In this document: positions 44,729 through 53,507 of the stretch, in pieces
How the letters are laid out: each line of letters begins with the position of its first letter
How positions within the stretch are numbered: position 1 is the first letter of the stretch
Assembly: GCF_900105755.1 (NCBI RefSeq)
Contig: NZ_FNTQ01000001.1
Span: 868,001-932,000 of the forward strand
DNA from: Streptomyces sp. Ag109_O5-10
GTDB lineage: Bacteria; Actinomycetota; Actinomycetes; Streptomycetales; Streptomycetaceae
Direction: 5' to 3'
Length of the DNA stretch: 64,000 nt
Position numbers and translations under genes: made by a program
Notes under the pieces: generated by a model
What the model was told of the DNA's origin: nothing
Database searches by the model: none
Seen by the model: only the letters and a program-made list of their open reading frames with translations

Positions 44729-46474
44729 TCAGTCCAGCAGTCCCGGTTCCCGCACCGACTCCAGCGTCCCGGCCAGTCTCGCCGTGTCGGCGGACGTCCA
44801 GTCCGGTGGGGTCGTGATCTCGGCCCACGCGCTCGTCGGCAGGGTGCCGTACCGGTGGCCGAAGCCGTCCGGGACGCTGTCGGCGCCGGCCAGGTCGCAG
44901 GCCACCTGCCAGAACGTCAGCAGCGGATACCACTGCATCGCAGGTGAGACGTCCCGGGCGCGAGGCCGGTCCAGCCAGTCCGGCCGGTGGAAGGCGAGGT
45001 CGGGCGACCACCAGACGACGGGGTCGGAGCCGTTCTGGAGGTAGACCGCGCGGGGCTCGCCCCAGGGCGCGTCCGGGATGCCGTAGTCCGCCGGTACCTG
45101 CGCGAAGCGCACGTGTGCGCCGTCGGCGACCACCGGCCGCCACGCGGGGCTGCCCGGCTGCCGTTCCGCGGTGACCGACTTCCACAGCGGGTTGTCGTAG
45201 GTCGGCCCGACGAACAGTGCGCCCCCGGTCTCCGCGACGAGCGTGGGCAGGGAACCGTCCAGTGCGGACTCCATGGAGAAGGAGCCGAGGCTCTCGCCGT
45301 AGACGAGCAGCCGGGGGCGGGAATCGGCGGGGAGGGTGCGCCACTTGGCGTAGACGGCGTCGAAGAGGGCCCGTCCGGTGGCGGCGGCCTCGTCCTCGGT
45401 GAGCGCGGAGACCCAGCTGGGCAGGTAGGAGTACTGCATGGCGACCATGGCGGTGTCACCGCCCCACATGTACTCCAGCGGTCTGCTCCCCTGCTCGTTG
45501 ATCCAGCCGGTGCCGGTGGTGCCCATGACGGCCAGGATCCTGCGCGAGAAACCGCCGGTGCGTTCGAGTTCGCGTACGGCGAGGGCGGCGCGTTCGTCGA
45601 CGGTGTCGGCGGAGCGCAGGCCGACGTAGACCCGTACCGGGTCCTCGGCCGGGCGGCCGGTGAAGGCGGCGATGTCGGCGCGGGGCGTGGCGGTGCCGAC
45701 GAAGTCACGGCCCTTGGCGCCCAGGGTGTCCCAGCGGGCGGCGGACCGGGGGCTGCCGGAGAGGGTGGGCAGCCCCGGCCGGTGGACGCCCTCGGTGGTG
45801 CCCTGGTCGGCGAGGGACGCGGCGCTCTCGATCGCGTCCAGTGCGGCACGCAGCAGGAAGCCCTGGACGACTCCGACGATCACGAACGCGGCGAGGACGG
45901 ACCCGGTGGCGTAGGCGACGGGTCGCGGGACGAGAGTGCCGAACGCGTGGGCGACGACGCGGGTGCCGAGCCGTACCGTCCGGGCGGCCAGGAGCAGCAC
46001 CGTGGCGACGAGTGCGGCCACGACCGGGACGAGCGCCCACTGCCACCAGACGAGATGCGGGGACAGGGTCACCGCCCGGCGGACCTGGCCCTCCCACCGC
46101 ACGCTCCAGGCGGTGGCCGTGACCACGGCGGCGGCGCCGAGCACGGCCAGGGCGATCCACAGGGCACGGCGGACCCGCCGGCGGATGCGGACGCCGGCCC
46201 AGCGGAGCAGCAGCCGGGCGAGGGCCTCCAGGACGGCCCCGACGGCGTAGCCGACGGCCGCCGAGACGCCGGCCGCGAGCCCCTGCAGCCACCAGGCCCG
46301 CGGGAGCAGGGACGGGGTGAGGGACAGGCAGTAGCACAGGACCGCCACCGCGATCCCGCTCCAGCACGACCGCCGCCGGACCACCCGGTCGGAGCCCAGG
46401 TGCCGGCGCACCCGCTCCGCCGTCCGCCGGGTCCAGTCCTTCGTACGTTTCAGAGCCCTGCCTGCTCCACTCAC
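44729..46474 (-). CDS. Integral membrane alpha/beta-hydrolase-family protein (PF10081-like)
   Basis: 581 residues from a GTG at 46474 (GAGGTGG upstream). Four or five membrane helices in the first 210 residues (RSCWSGIAVAVLCYCLSLTP onward) are followed by a C-terminal alpha/beta-hydrolase domain. Its nucleophile elbow is LLVYGESLGSFSMESALDG, with GDTAMVAMQYSYLPSW and NGSDPVVWWSPDLAF further on. This is the alpha/beta-hydrolase_9/DUF2319 type common in actinobacteria, presumed to act on lipids on the outer face of the membrane. The actual reaction is unproven. Confidence 0.85.
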   Translation of the reverse strand: MSGAGRALKRTKDWTRRTAERVRRHLGSDRVVRRRSCWSGIAVAVLCYCLSLTPSLLPRAWWLQGLAAGVSAAVGYAVGAVLEALARLLLRWAGVRIRRRVRRALWIALAVLGAAAVVTATAWSVRWEGQVRRAVTLSPHLVWWQWALVPVVAALVATVLLLAARTVRLGTRVVAHAFGTLVPRPVAYATGSVLAAFVIVGVVQGFLLRAALDAIESAASLADQGTTEGVHRPGLPTLSGSPRSAARWDTLGAKGRDFVGTATPRADIAAFTGRPAEDPVRVYVGLRSADTVDERAALAVRELERTGGFSRRILAVMGTTGTGWINEQGSRPLEYMWGGDTAMVAMQYSYLPSWVSALTEDEAAATGRALFDAVYAKWRTLPADSRPRLLVYGESLGSFSMESALDGSLPTLVAETGGALFVGPTYDNPLWKSVTAERQPGSPAWRPVVADGAHVRFAQVPADYGIPDAPWGEPRAVYLQNGSDPVVWWSPDLAFHRPDWLDRPRARDVSPAMQWYPLLTFWQVACDLAGADSVPDGFGHRYGTLPTSAWAEITTPPDWTSADTARLAGTLESVREPGLLD

Positions 46475-46722
46475 TTCGCCACCTCGGGACCACGATCGGT
46501 CACCGCACCCGCCCGCGCATCCGGAAGATCGGGAAAAGGTGCGAAGCCGCACGAGGTGTCCCATCGTGGTGGGCATGGCCCTGGCCCGGACCACCGAGCA
46601 CGCCACCCCGCTGCGGAGGACGGGTAGCGGGGTCGGTGCCGTGCGGGACCGGGGGCGCGGCGGCGGACGCCTCGCGGCCCGCCCGCTCCACGCCACGGCC
46701 GGGTTCTGACACCCCGCCCGCC

Positions 46723-47436
46723 ATGCCGCTCCCCCGGATTCCCCGGCTCCCCACCCGTACCGCCGTGGCCGCGGTGGTGTCCGTGCTGGTGCTCGCGAAC
46801 CTGCTGGACAACCGCTGGGCCGGGTCCTGGATCCTGCTCACCGCGGTGCTCACCTCGGCCGTCCTGGTGGGGCTGCTGTTCTGGTCCGGGGGCGGCTGGC
46901 CCGAGCTGGGACTCGGACGGTGCACCGCCGCGAACGGGGCGCGCTGGGGAGCGGCCCTGATCGGGATCGTCGCCGCGGTCTATCTGTGCGCGGCCCTGCT
47001 CCCGGTCACCCGCGGCCTGTTCGCGGACCAGCGGACGAACGCGCTGAGCGGTTCGGAGATCACCTTCAAGGCGCTGGTCGCGGTGCCGGTGGGTACGGTC
47101 CTGCTGGAGGAGACCGCGTTCCGGGGGGTGCTGTTCGCGCTGCTGTGCCGACTGCGCACGGCCACCACGGCCGCCGTCCTCTCCTCCGTGCTCTTCGGTC
47201 TCTGGCACATCCTCCCGTCCCTGAACCTCAACAAGGACAAGCCGCTCCTGGGTTCGCTGTTCGGGCACTCGGTCGCCGGGGCGGTCCTGGTGGACGTCGG
47301 CGCCGTGCTGTTCACGGCCGTGGCGGGCTGTCTGCTGTGCTGGGTGCGCGACCGCAGCGGCTCCCTGCTGGCACCGATGGCCCTGCACTGGGCCGTCAAC
47401 GCACTCGGCTACGCGGTGGGGTTCCTGCTGCGCTGA
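46723..47436 (+). CDS. CPBP-family intramembrane glutamic endopeptidase
   Basis: 237 residues, about seven membrane helices, with the CPBP motifs: EETAFRGVLFALL (EExxxR), SSVLFGLWHILPS and the third motif PMALHWAVNALGYAVGFLL. It belongs to the Rce1/CAAX-protease-like family. The ATG at 46723 (MPLPRIPRLPTRTAVAAVV) is preferred to one 29 codons earlier. Substrate unknown; possible bacteriocin immunity or peptide processing. Confidence 0.88.
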   Translation: MPLPRIPRLPTRTAVAAVVSVLVLANLLDNRWAGSWILLTAVLTSAVLVGLLFWSGGGWPELGLGRCTAANGARWGAALIGIVAAVYLCAALLPVTRGLFADQRTNALSGSEITFKALVAVPVGTVLLEETAFRGVLFALLCRLRTATTAAVLSSVLFGLWHILPSLNLNKDKPLLGSLFGHSVAGAVLVDVGAVLFTAVAGCLLCWVRDRSGSLLAPMALHWAVNALGYAVGFLLR

Positions 47437-47576
47437 GCGGGTCCGCCCCCCCGAGGGGCGCTGGGGGCACCCCGGCTGAAGGCTGGGGGACGCCGCGGCC
47501 GGTGAACGGTGCAGTGCGCCGGCTCCAGCGGAGCGCTTGGCGGCGGGTACAGCCGCACATCCGGCAGACTCGCCGC

Positions 47577-48311
47577 ATGGAGACTGCTGAGTTCCTCGAA
47601 ATCCTCGACCGGGAGGGCCGGTTGCTGGCCGCGGCCGCCACGGACGCGGGGCTCGACGCCCCGGTGCCCACCTGCCCGGACTGGCGGGTGCGCGACCTGC
47701 TGCGGCACACCGGCACCATCCACCGGTGGGCCGCCGGGATCGTCGCCGACGCGGAGACCTCGCCCCGGCCTGTCCCCGGCCCCCCGGACATCGACGGCGC
47801 GGAACTGACAGCCTGGTACCGGGACGGCCACCGCCGGCTCGTCGACACCCTCGACGGCGCACCGCGGGACGTGACGTACTGGACCTTCCACCCTGCCCCC
47901 GTCCCCTCACCGCTGGCCTTCTGGCTCCGCCGGCAGGCCCATGAGACGACCGTCCACCGCTACGACGCCGAGGCGGCACGCGGCGGCCCGGCGACCACGG
48001 TCGGCACGGCCTTCGCGGTCGACGGCATCGACGAACTGCTGCGCGGCTTCCACGCCCGCACCCGAAGCCGGGTACGCAGCGAGCACCCGCGAGTGCTGGG
48101 GGTGCGCACGATGGACGCGGACGCGGCCTGGAGCGTGCTGCTGTCGGAGCGGCCGCCGGTCACGGAACTCGGTGCACCTCCGGACGCGACGGCCGAACTC
48201 GCCGGTCCCGCCGACCAGTTGTACCTGGCCCTGTGGAACCGGGTACCGGTGCCGAAGGTGACCGGCGACCCGGAACTGGCCGATCTGTGGCGGACGGACT
48301 CCGGAATCTGA
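47577..48311 (+). CDS. Maleylpyruvate isomerase-family mycothiol-dependent protein
   Basis: 244 residues. DinB-like four-helix N-terminal domain with TCPDWRVRDLLRHTGTIHRW and the metal site RRQAHETTVHRYDAEAA; C-terminal MDMPI-type domain around TMDADAAWSVLLSE and ADQLYLALWNRV. Members use mycothiol as cofactor for isomerisation or thiol transfer, fitting an actinobacterium. The true substrate is unknown. The ATG at 47577 has no strong ribosome site. Confidence 0.85.
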   Translation: METAEFLEILDREGRLLAAAATDAGLDAPVPTCPDWRVRDLLRHTGTIHRWAAGIVADAETSPRPVPGPPDIDGAELTAWYRDGHRRLVDTLDGAPRDVTYWTFHPAPVPSPLAFWLRRQAHETTVHRYDAEAARGGPATTVGTAFAVDGIDELLRGFHARTRSRVRSEHPRVLGVRTMDADAAWSVLLSERPPVTELGAPPDATAELAGPADQLYLALWNRVPVPKVTGDPELADLWRTDSGI

Positions 48312-48326
48312 CTCGGCCCGCCGGGC

Positions 48327-48728
48327 TCAGTTCGGCTCGGCGGCCAGCATCCGGGTGAGCACCGCGCGCTGCACCGGCAGCACCTCGCCGTGCAGCGCAC
48401 GCCCCTTGCCGGTGAGCGCCACCCGCACGCCCCGCCGGTCCTCCGGGCACATGGCCCGCTCGACCAGGCCGTCCTTCTCCAGGCGGGCGATCAGCCGGGA
48501 CAGCGCGCTCTGGCTGAGGTGCACCCGCTCGGCGATCTCCTGCACCCGGAAGCTGCAGACGCCGTCCGCCGCCGGGCCGTCCGAGAGCAGGTCGAGGACC
48601 TCGAAGTCGCTGCCGCACAGGCCGTGTCCGTGCAGGGCGCGGTCCAGCTCGCACTGGGTGCGGGCGTGCAGGGCCAGGATGTCCCGCCATTGCTCCACGA
48701 GTGCCTGTTCGGGCTTCTTCGCCGCCAT
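48327..48728 (-). CDS. MarR-family transcriptional regulator
   Basis: 133 residues with the MarR winged helix: SFRVQEIAERVHLSQSALSR, LIARLEKDGLVERAMCPEDR and the wing RRGVRVALTGKGRALH. The divergent MFS gene and the palindromes between them make it the likely repressor of that transporter, released by an exported drug. Confidence 0.92.
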   Translation of the reverse strand: MAAKKPEQALVEQWRDILALHARTQCELDRALHGHGLCGSDFEVLDLLSDGPAADGVCSFRVQEIAERVHLSQSALSRLIARLEKDGLVERAMCPEDRRGVRVALTGKGRALHGEVLPVQRAVLTRMLAAEPN

Positions 48729-48758
48729 CCGGGCACCGTAGCAGAGAACCAGGATTGT

Positions 48759-48792
48759 TGCATCGTAATTAAATGCGTTTGCATTCGATGCA
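48759..48792. promoter_or_regulatory. MarR operator region between marR-type and MFS genes
   Basis: TGCATCG (48759-48765) faces CGATGCA (48786-48792). Inside, AATGC-GTTT-GCATT (48772-48785) is a second perfect inverted repeat. The AT-rich block is unlike its surroundings and lies 22-55 bases upstream of the MFS start and 31-64 bases upstream of the MarR start. Confidence 0.55.
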
Positions 48793-48814
48793 TGTGCATG
48801 TAGTGTCTGGGTCC

Positions 48815-50302
48815 ATGACCTCTCCGCTCACCGCCCCCGCCGCCGAGGGACGCTGGACTCCCCGGCTCTGGGGCACGCTCCTGGTGCTCTGCGCCGCCAT
48901 GTTCCTGGACGCGCTGGACGTGTCCATGGTCGGCGTCGCCCTGCCGTCGATCGGCTCCGACCTGCACCTGTCCACCTCGACGCTGCAATGGATCGTCAGC
49001 GGCTACATCCTCGGATACGGCGGCCTGCTGCTGCTCGGCGGCCGCACCGCGGACCTGCTCGGCCGGCGCCAGGTGTTCCTCGTGGCCCTCGGTGTCTTCG
49101 CGGTCGCCTCGCTGCTCGGCGGCCTCGTCGACTCGGGCCCGCTGCTGATCGCCAGCCGCTTCATCAAGGGCCTGAGCGCGGCCTTCACCGCGCCGGCCGG
49201 CCTCTCGATCATCACGACCACGTTCCCGGAGGGCCCGCTGCGCAACCGGGCGCTCTCCATCTACACCACCTGCGCGGCCACCGGCTTCTCCATGGGCCTG
49301 GTGCTGTCCGGCCTGCTCACCGAGGCCAGCTGGCGCTTCACCATGCTGCTGCCCGCGCCCATCGCCCTGATCGCGCTCCTCGTCGGCCTCAAACTGCTGC
49401 CGCGCAGCTCCCGCGAACGCGACCACAACGGCTACGACATCCCCGGCGCGATCCTCGGCACCGCCTCCATGCTGCTCCTGGTGTTCACCGTGGTGGAGGC
49501 GCCGCAGGTGGGCTGGGCATCGGCCCGCACCCTGCTCTCCTGCCTCGCGGTCGCCGTCCTGCTGACCGTCTTCGTCCAGGTCGAACGCCGTTCCCCCGGA
49601 CCGCTCATCCGCCTCGGCGTGCTGCGCTCGGGCAACCAGCTCCGCGCCCAGCTCGGCGCGATCGCCTTCTTCGGCTCGTACGTCGGCTTCCAGTTCCTGA
49701 CCACCCTCTACATGCAGTCCCTGCTCGGCTGGTCCGCGCTGCACACCGCCCTGGCCTTCCTGCCGGCGGGCGCGCTGGTCGCGGTGTCGTCGACCAAGGT
49801 CGGCGCGATCGTGGACCGCTTCGGCACCCCGCGGCTGATCGCGGCGGGCTTCGCCTTCATGGTCGTCGGATACGCCCTGTTCCTCCGCGTCGACCTGAGC
49901 CCGGCCTACGCGGCGGCGATCCTGCCGTCGATGCTCCTGATCGGCGCGGCCTGCGCCCTGGTCTTCCCCTCCCTCAACATCCAGGCCACCAACGGCGTCG
50001 ACGACCACGAGCAGGGCATGGTCTCCGGGCTGCTCAACACCTCCGTGCAGGTGGGGGGCGCCATCCTCCTGGCGGTCGTCACGGCCGTGGTCACCGCGGG
50101 CGCGCCCGCCCACGCGACTCCGCAGGCGGTGCTCGACAGCTACCGTCCCGGCTTCCTGGTGGTCGCGTTCGTGGCCCTCGCCGGGCTGCTGATCACCCTC
50201 ACGGGACTGCGCACCCGGCGCGCGCAGCAGACGGTCGTGATCGCCAAGTCCACCACTCCGGAGACCGCCCTGGAGGCGGAGCCCGTGTCCGCACGCGACT
50301 GA
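48815..50302 (+). CDS. MFS drug-export transporter, 14-helix DHA2 (EmrB/QacA) type
   Basis: 495 residues from the ATG at 48815. Fourteen membrane helices; DALDVSMVGVALPSIGSDLH in helix 1, motif A LLGGRTADLLGRRQVF, and motif C-like CAATGFSMGLVLSGLLTEAS in helix 5. It should export toxic compounds by proton antiport. An in-frame ATG at 48773 lies inside the operator and is less likely. A strong hairpin terminator follows. Confidence 0.92.
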   Translation: MTSPLTAPAAEGRWTPRLWGTLLVLCAAMFLDALDVSMVGVALPSIGSDLHLSTSTLQWIVSGYILGYGGLLLLGGRTADLLGRRQVFLVALGVFAVASLLGGLVDSGPLLIASRFIKGLSAAFTAPAGLSIITTTFPEGPLRNRALSIYTTCAATGFSMGLVLSGLLTEASWRFTMLLPAPIALIALLVGLKLLPRSSRERDHNGYDIPGAILGTASMLLLVFTVVEAPQVGWASARTLLSCLAVAVLLTVFVQVERRSPGPLIRLGVLRSGNQLRAQLGAIAFFGSYVGFQFLTTLYMQSLLGWSALHTALAFLPAGALVAVSSTKVGAIVDRFGTPRLIAAGFAFMVVGYALFLRVDLSPAYAAAILPSMLLIGAACALVFPSLNIQATNGVDDHEQGMVSGLLNTSVQVGGAILLAVVTAVVTAGAPAHATPQAVLDSYRPGFLVVAFVALAGLLITLTGLRTRRAQQTVVIAKSTTPETALEAEPVSARD

Positions 50303-50320
50303 ACGGGAACTCCTCCGAAC

Positions 50321-50358
50321 GTGTGCCCGGCGGGGCCCTGTTGCCCCGCCGGGCACAC
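50321..50358 (+). terminator. Strong hairpin terminator after MFS gene
   Basis: GTGTGCCCGGCGGGGC (50321-50336), 6-base loop, GCCCCGCCGGGCACAC (50343-50358): a perfect 16-bp stem, 18 bases after the stop. Confidence 0.85.
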
Positions 50359-50522
50359 GGCAGCGGGACTGCGGGGATGACGAGGTACGGGGGACGGCGC
50401 GGTCAGGCCGAACGGGACGCGATCACCGTCGAGATCGGATACGCGCTCTGCAGCGCGGTGTTCGCGTCCGTGCCGTTCCTCGCCCGGGTCGTCAGCGTGC
50501 TGGTCCGTCTCCAGAACTCGGC

Positions 50523-51188
50523 TCAGCCCAGCCAGCCCGGCCGTACCAGCCCCGACTCGTAGGCCAGGACGACCAGTTGGGCGCGGTCGCGGGCGCCCAG
50601 CTTGACCATCGTACGGCTCACGTGGGTCTTGGCGGTCAGGGGGCTGACGACCAGGCGCCGGGCGATCTCCTCGTTGGACAGGCCGATGCCGACCAGGGCC
50701 ATCACCTCCCGCTCCCGCTCGGTGAGCCGGGCGAGGACGTCGGCGGCGGCCGGCTGCTTGGAACGGGCCGCGAACTCCGCGATCAGCCGCCGCGTCACCC
50801 CCGGCGAGAGCAGCGCGTCCCCGGCCACCACCGCCCTGACGGCCCGCACCAGTTCGTCCGGCTCGGTGTCCTTGACCAGGAAGCCGGATGCACCGGACCG
50901 GATCGCCTCGAAGACGTACTCGTCGAGCTCGAACGTCGTCAGCATGACCACCTTGACGTCCGCCAGCTCCGGTTCGCCGGTGACCCGCCGGGTCGCCGCG
51001 AGGCCGTCCAGACGCGGCATGCGGATGTCCATCAGGACGACGTCGGGGCGCAGTTCACGCACCTTGCGCAGCGCCTCCTCACCGTCCGCCGCCTCACCGG
51101 TCACCTCGATGTCCGGCTGCGCGTCGAGCAACGCCCGGAAACCGGCCCGCACCAGCGACTGGTCGTCGGCGAGCAGCACCCGGATCAT
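50523..51188 (-). CDS. NarL/LuxR-type response regulator
   Basis: 221 residues. Receiver domain with VLLADDQSLVRAGFRALL, phospho-acceptor Asp in VVLMDIRMPRLDG, VVMLTTFELDEYVF and KDT; C-terminal LuxR helix-turn-helix LTEREREVMALVGIGLSNEE, then IARRLVVSPLTAKTHV. The start at 51188 overlaps the kinase stop by 4 bases. It is paired with the histidine kinase upstream. Confidence 0.94.
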   Translation of the reverse strand: MIRVLLADDQSLVRAGFRALLDAQPDIEVTGEAADGEEALRKVRELRPDVVLMDIRMPRLDGLAATRRVTGEPELADVKVVMLTTFELDEYVFEAIRSGASGFLVKDTEPDELVRAVRAVVAGDALLSPGVTRRLIAEFAARSKQPAAADVLARLTEREREVMALVGIGLSNEEIARRLVVSPLTAKTHVSRTMVKLGARDRAQLVVLAYESGLVRPGWLG

Positions 51189-52537
51189 CGGTCCTCCCTC
51201 TCGTCCCTGTCGTCTGTGTCGTCCCTGGCACCCGCGGTATCCCCGGCACCCCTCGCGTCCCGGTCGCCGAAGGGGAGTACGGCGAGCACCCGGAAGCCCC
51301 CGTCGGCGCGCGGCCCCGCCTCGATCGTGCCGCCCAGCGCCGCCGCCCGCTCCCGCATCCCGGCCAGCCCGTTCCCGCTGCCGCCCGCGACCGCACCGGT
51401 CGCGGGACCGTCGTCGTCGATCCGCAACCGCAGCTCCCCGCCCCCGTGTTCGAGCCGCACGCGCGCGTGCCGCGAACCCGAATGCCGTACGACATTGGTG
51501 AGGGCCTCCTGGACGATGCGGAACGCGGCCAGGTCGGCGCCCGCTGCCAGGCGCGGCGGCTTCCCTGTCACGTCCACGGCGAGTCCGGCGCTCGCCGCCT
51601 GTTCCACCAGTTCCGGCAACCGCCCGAGACCGGGCGCGGGCGCCCGTGGCACGTCTCCCGGGGCGCGCAGGGTGTCGAGCACCTGGCGCACCTCGCCGAG
51701 TGCCTCCTTGCTGGCCGCCTTGATGGTGGTGAGTGCCGACCTGGCCTGCTCGGGGTCGGAGTCGAGGAGCGCGAGCCCCATGCCGGCCTGGACGTTGATG
51801 ACCGAGATGCTGTGCGCAAGGACGTCATGCAACTCCCGGGCGATCCGCAGCCGTTCCTCGTCCGCGCGCCGCCGGGCCGCCTGCGCGCGGTCGGCCCGTT
51901 CCCGTGCCCACTGCTCGCGCCGCAGCCGGACCAGCTCGGCCAGCGAGACGATGATCAGCACCCAGGTGGCGATGATCAACTCCTGGCCGAGGCCGGCACC
52001 CCCGTCGCCCGGCGGCGGCAGCCACCGGTACAGCCAGAGCGAGATCAGCAGATGCCCGGCCCACAGCATCCCGAGCGCCGCCCAGGCGGCCCGGCGGTGC
52101 CCGGCGACGACGGCGCTGAAGCAGGCCACGGCGACCGCCGCGAAGACCGGTCCGTACGGGTAGCCCGCCGCGAGGTAGGCCAGGGCGAGCCCGGCCGTGC
52201 CGAACGCCACGGTCACCGGCTGCCGGTGCCGCCACAGCAGCAGGGCGCAGGTGGCGAGGAGCAGCAGGCGGGCGTAGGCGTCGAGGTGCTCGCGGTGGGG
52301 CTGGGTGTGGGCGGCGAAGTTCGAGCCCACCAGCACGAGGACGGTGAGCAGCAGCGTGGAGCGCCAGGGCAGGCGGGGACGTCGAATCCCCGCGCCGGGG
52401 CCGGGGCCGGTGTCGGAGCCAGCGCTGGTGCCGGTGCTGGTGCCGATGGCGTCCGGGTGGCTCCACCACGGGGGGCCCGGGTGCCACCACCGGGCGGGGC
52501 CGCGCTCCCGTACCCGCTGCTCGTCCATGACCGCCAC
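51185..52537 (-). CDS. Sensor histidine kinase (NarL partner, HisKA_3 type)
   Basis: 450 residues. The N-terminus is polar and Gly/Thr-rich (TSTGTSAGSDTGPGPGAG), then four or five membrane helices from STLLLTVLVLVGSNFAA. The HisKA_3 dimerisation helix has the phospho-His in RIARELHDVLAHSISVINVQ, and the HATPase domain has EALTNVVRHSGSRHARVRLE and IDDDGPATGAVAGGSGNGLA. The sensor is the membrane region itself; signal unknown. It overlaps its response regulator by 4 bases, so the two form an operon. Confidence 0.93.
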   Translation of the reverse strand: MAVMDEQRVRERGPARWWHPGPPWWSHPDAIGTSTGTSAGSDTGPGPGAGIRRPRLPWRSTLLLTVLVLVGSNFAAHTQPHREHLDAYARLLLLATCALLLWRHRQPVTVAFGTAGLALAYLAAGYPYGPVFAAVAVACFSAVVAGHRRAAWAALGMLWAGHLLISLWLYRWLPPPGDGGAGLGQELIIATWVLIIVSLAELVRLRREQWARERADRAQAARRRADEERLRIARELHDVLAHSISVINVQAGMGLALLDSDPEQARSALTTIKAASKEALGEVRQVLDTLRAPGDVPRAPAPGLGRLPELVEQAASAGLAVDVTGKPPRLAAGADLAAFRIVQEALTNVVRHSGSRHARVRLEHGGGELRLRIDDDGPATGAVAGGSGNGLAGMRERAAALGGTIEAGPRADGGFRVLAVLPFGDRDARGAGDTAGARDDTDDRDEREDR

Positions 52538-52636
52538 GCTAGACGCCGTCGCCCCGCGCGAGCGTCAGCCCGGCGAGGTGATCACGCGTACTCCCCGCGT
52601 AGTAGGCAGTGGCGCGCGGCGGGCGGCGGCCTGGTG

Positions 52637-53299
52637 TCAGCGAACCGCCGTCAGCTCGGCCACCTCGGCGTCGAACAGCCGGGCCGGGTCGAAGCCCGTG
52701 CCCGTGAAGTGGCCGGCGAGTTCGAGGGAGAGCACCCCGTGCATCCGGGTCCAGAAGGCCAGCGCCCGGCGCAGTACTCCCGGCGGCGCGGGATGGTCAC
52801 CGGCCCACTCGCGGTGCTGGGAGAGGTGCGCGGTGAACCCGGCGGAGGCCGGCGGGGGCGCCGCGGGCTCGGCCGCCGCACAGACGTCGAGCAGCGCCGC
52901 CATGATCTCCCGGGCGATACCGGTGGTGTCGTCCGGGGCTCGGTAGCCGGGGACCGGCGTGCCGTAGACGAGGAAGTAGCGCTGGGGGTCGTCGAGCGCC
53001 CAGCGGCGCAGGGCGTGGGCGAGGCCGTCGATACCGGCGTCGGCTGCGGCAGCGGCACCGAAGGTGTCGGCCAGGCTGCGGTAGGCGTCCCGGATCAGCT
53101 CGGTGATCAACTCGTCGCGGCTGCCGAAGTAGCGGTAGAGGGCCGGACCGCTCATGCCCACTTCCTTGGCGATCGCGTTGAGGGACAGTCCCGTCGCGCC
53201 CGACCTGGCGATCTGCTCCCAGGCACGCGCCTTGATGTCCGCCCGCACCTGGCTCCGGTACCGCTCGCGGGGGCTCGTCGCGTCCGTGTCCGCCGCCAT
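52637..53299 (-). CDS. TetR-family transcriptional regulator, WHG-domain type
   Basis: 220 residues. Helix-turn-helix GLSLNAIAKEVGMSGPALYR, then YFGSRDELITELIRDAYRSL; C-terminal ligand domain with the WHG-like LDDPQRYFLVYGTPVPGY. The ATG at 53299 is close to the end of the divergent spacer. It is divergent from the oxidoreductase at 53508 and likely controls it. The TetR at 57328 is a paralogue. Confidence 0.9.
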   Translation of the reverse strand: MAADTDATSPRERYRSQVRADIKARAWEQIARSGATGLSLNAIAKEVGMSGPALYRYFGSRDELITELIRDAYRSLADTFGAAAAADAGIDGLAHALRRWALDDPQRYFLVYGTPVPGYRAPDDTTGIAREIMAALLDVCAAAEPAAPPPASAGFTAHLSQHREWAGDHPAPPGVLRRALAFWTRMHGVLSLELAGHFTGTGFDPARLFDAEVAELTAVR

Positions 53300-53392
53300 G
53301 GCCGTTCACGCTCCTCTCGCACTTCCTCGTTTCAACCTATCACTTTCGAGAGTGGCTCTAACGCTGACGAACACTCCATTCGTAGTAACGCC

Positions 53393-53421
53393 TTGACACT
53401 TCAGCTAGGGCCAGTCATGTT
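53393..53421 (+). promoter_or_regulatory. Possible promoter for the oxidoreductase gene
   Basis: TTGACA at 53393-53398, 17-base spacer, CATGTT at 53416-53421. The -10 is weak. The same gap has AGAG-TGG-CTCT near 53350 and two TCTAACGC words, which might be TetR sites. The 208-base gap holds no gene. Confidence 0.3.
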
Positions 53422-53507
53422 TGTTATAGCTTCTAACGCAAGCGAGAGAGCATCTTGATTGCGAGTCCATCTACACACCACACTGTCTGTACGCGGAGGC
53501 CGTCGTC

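Noticed and set aside
47444..47492. G/C-run hairpin after the CPBP gene
   Set aside because: Similar imperfect GC hairpins are common; stems here contain mismatches and no function can be argued.
50377..50562. 61-codon frame after the MFS terminator starting MTRYGGRRGQAERDAITVEI
   Set aside because: The G-run directly abuts the ATG, it overlaps the response-regulator gene and shows no family resemblance.
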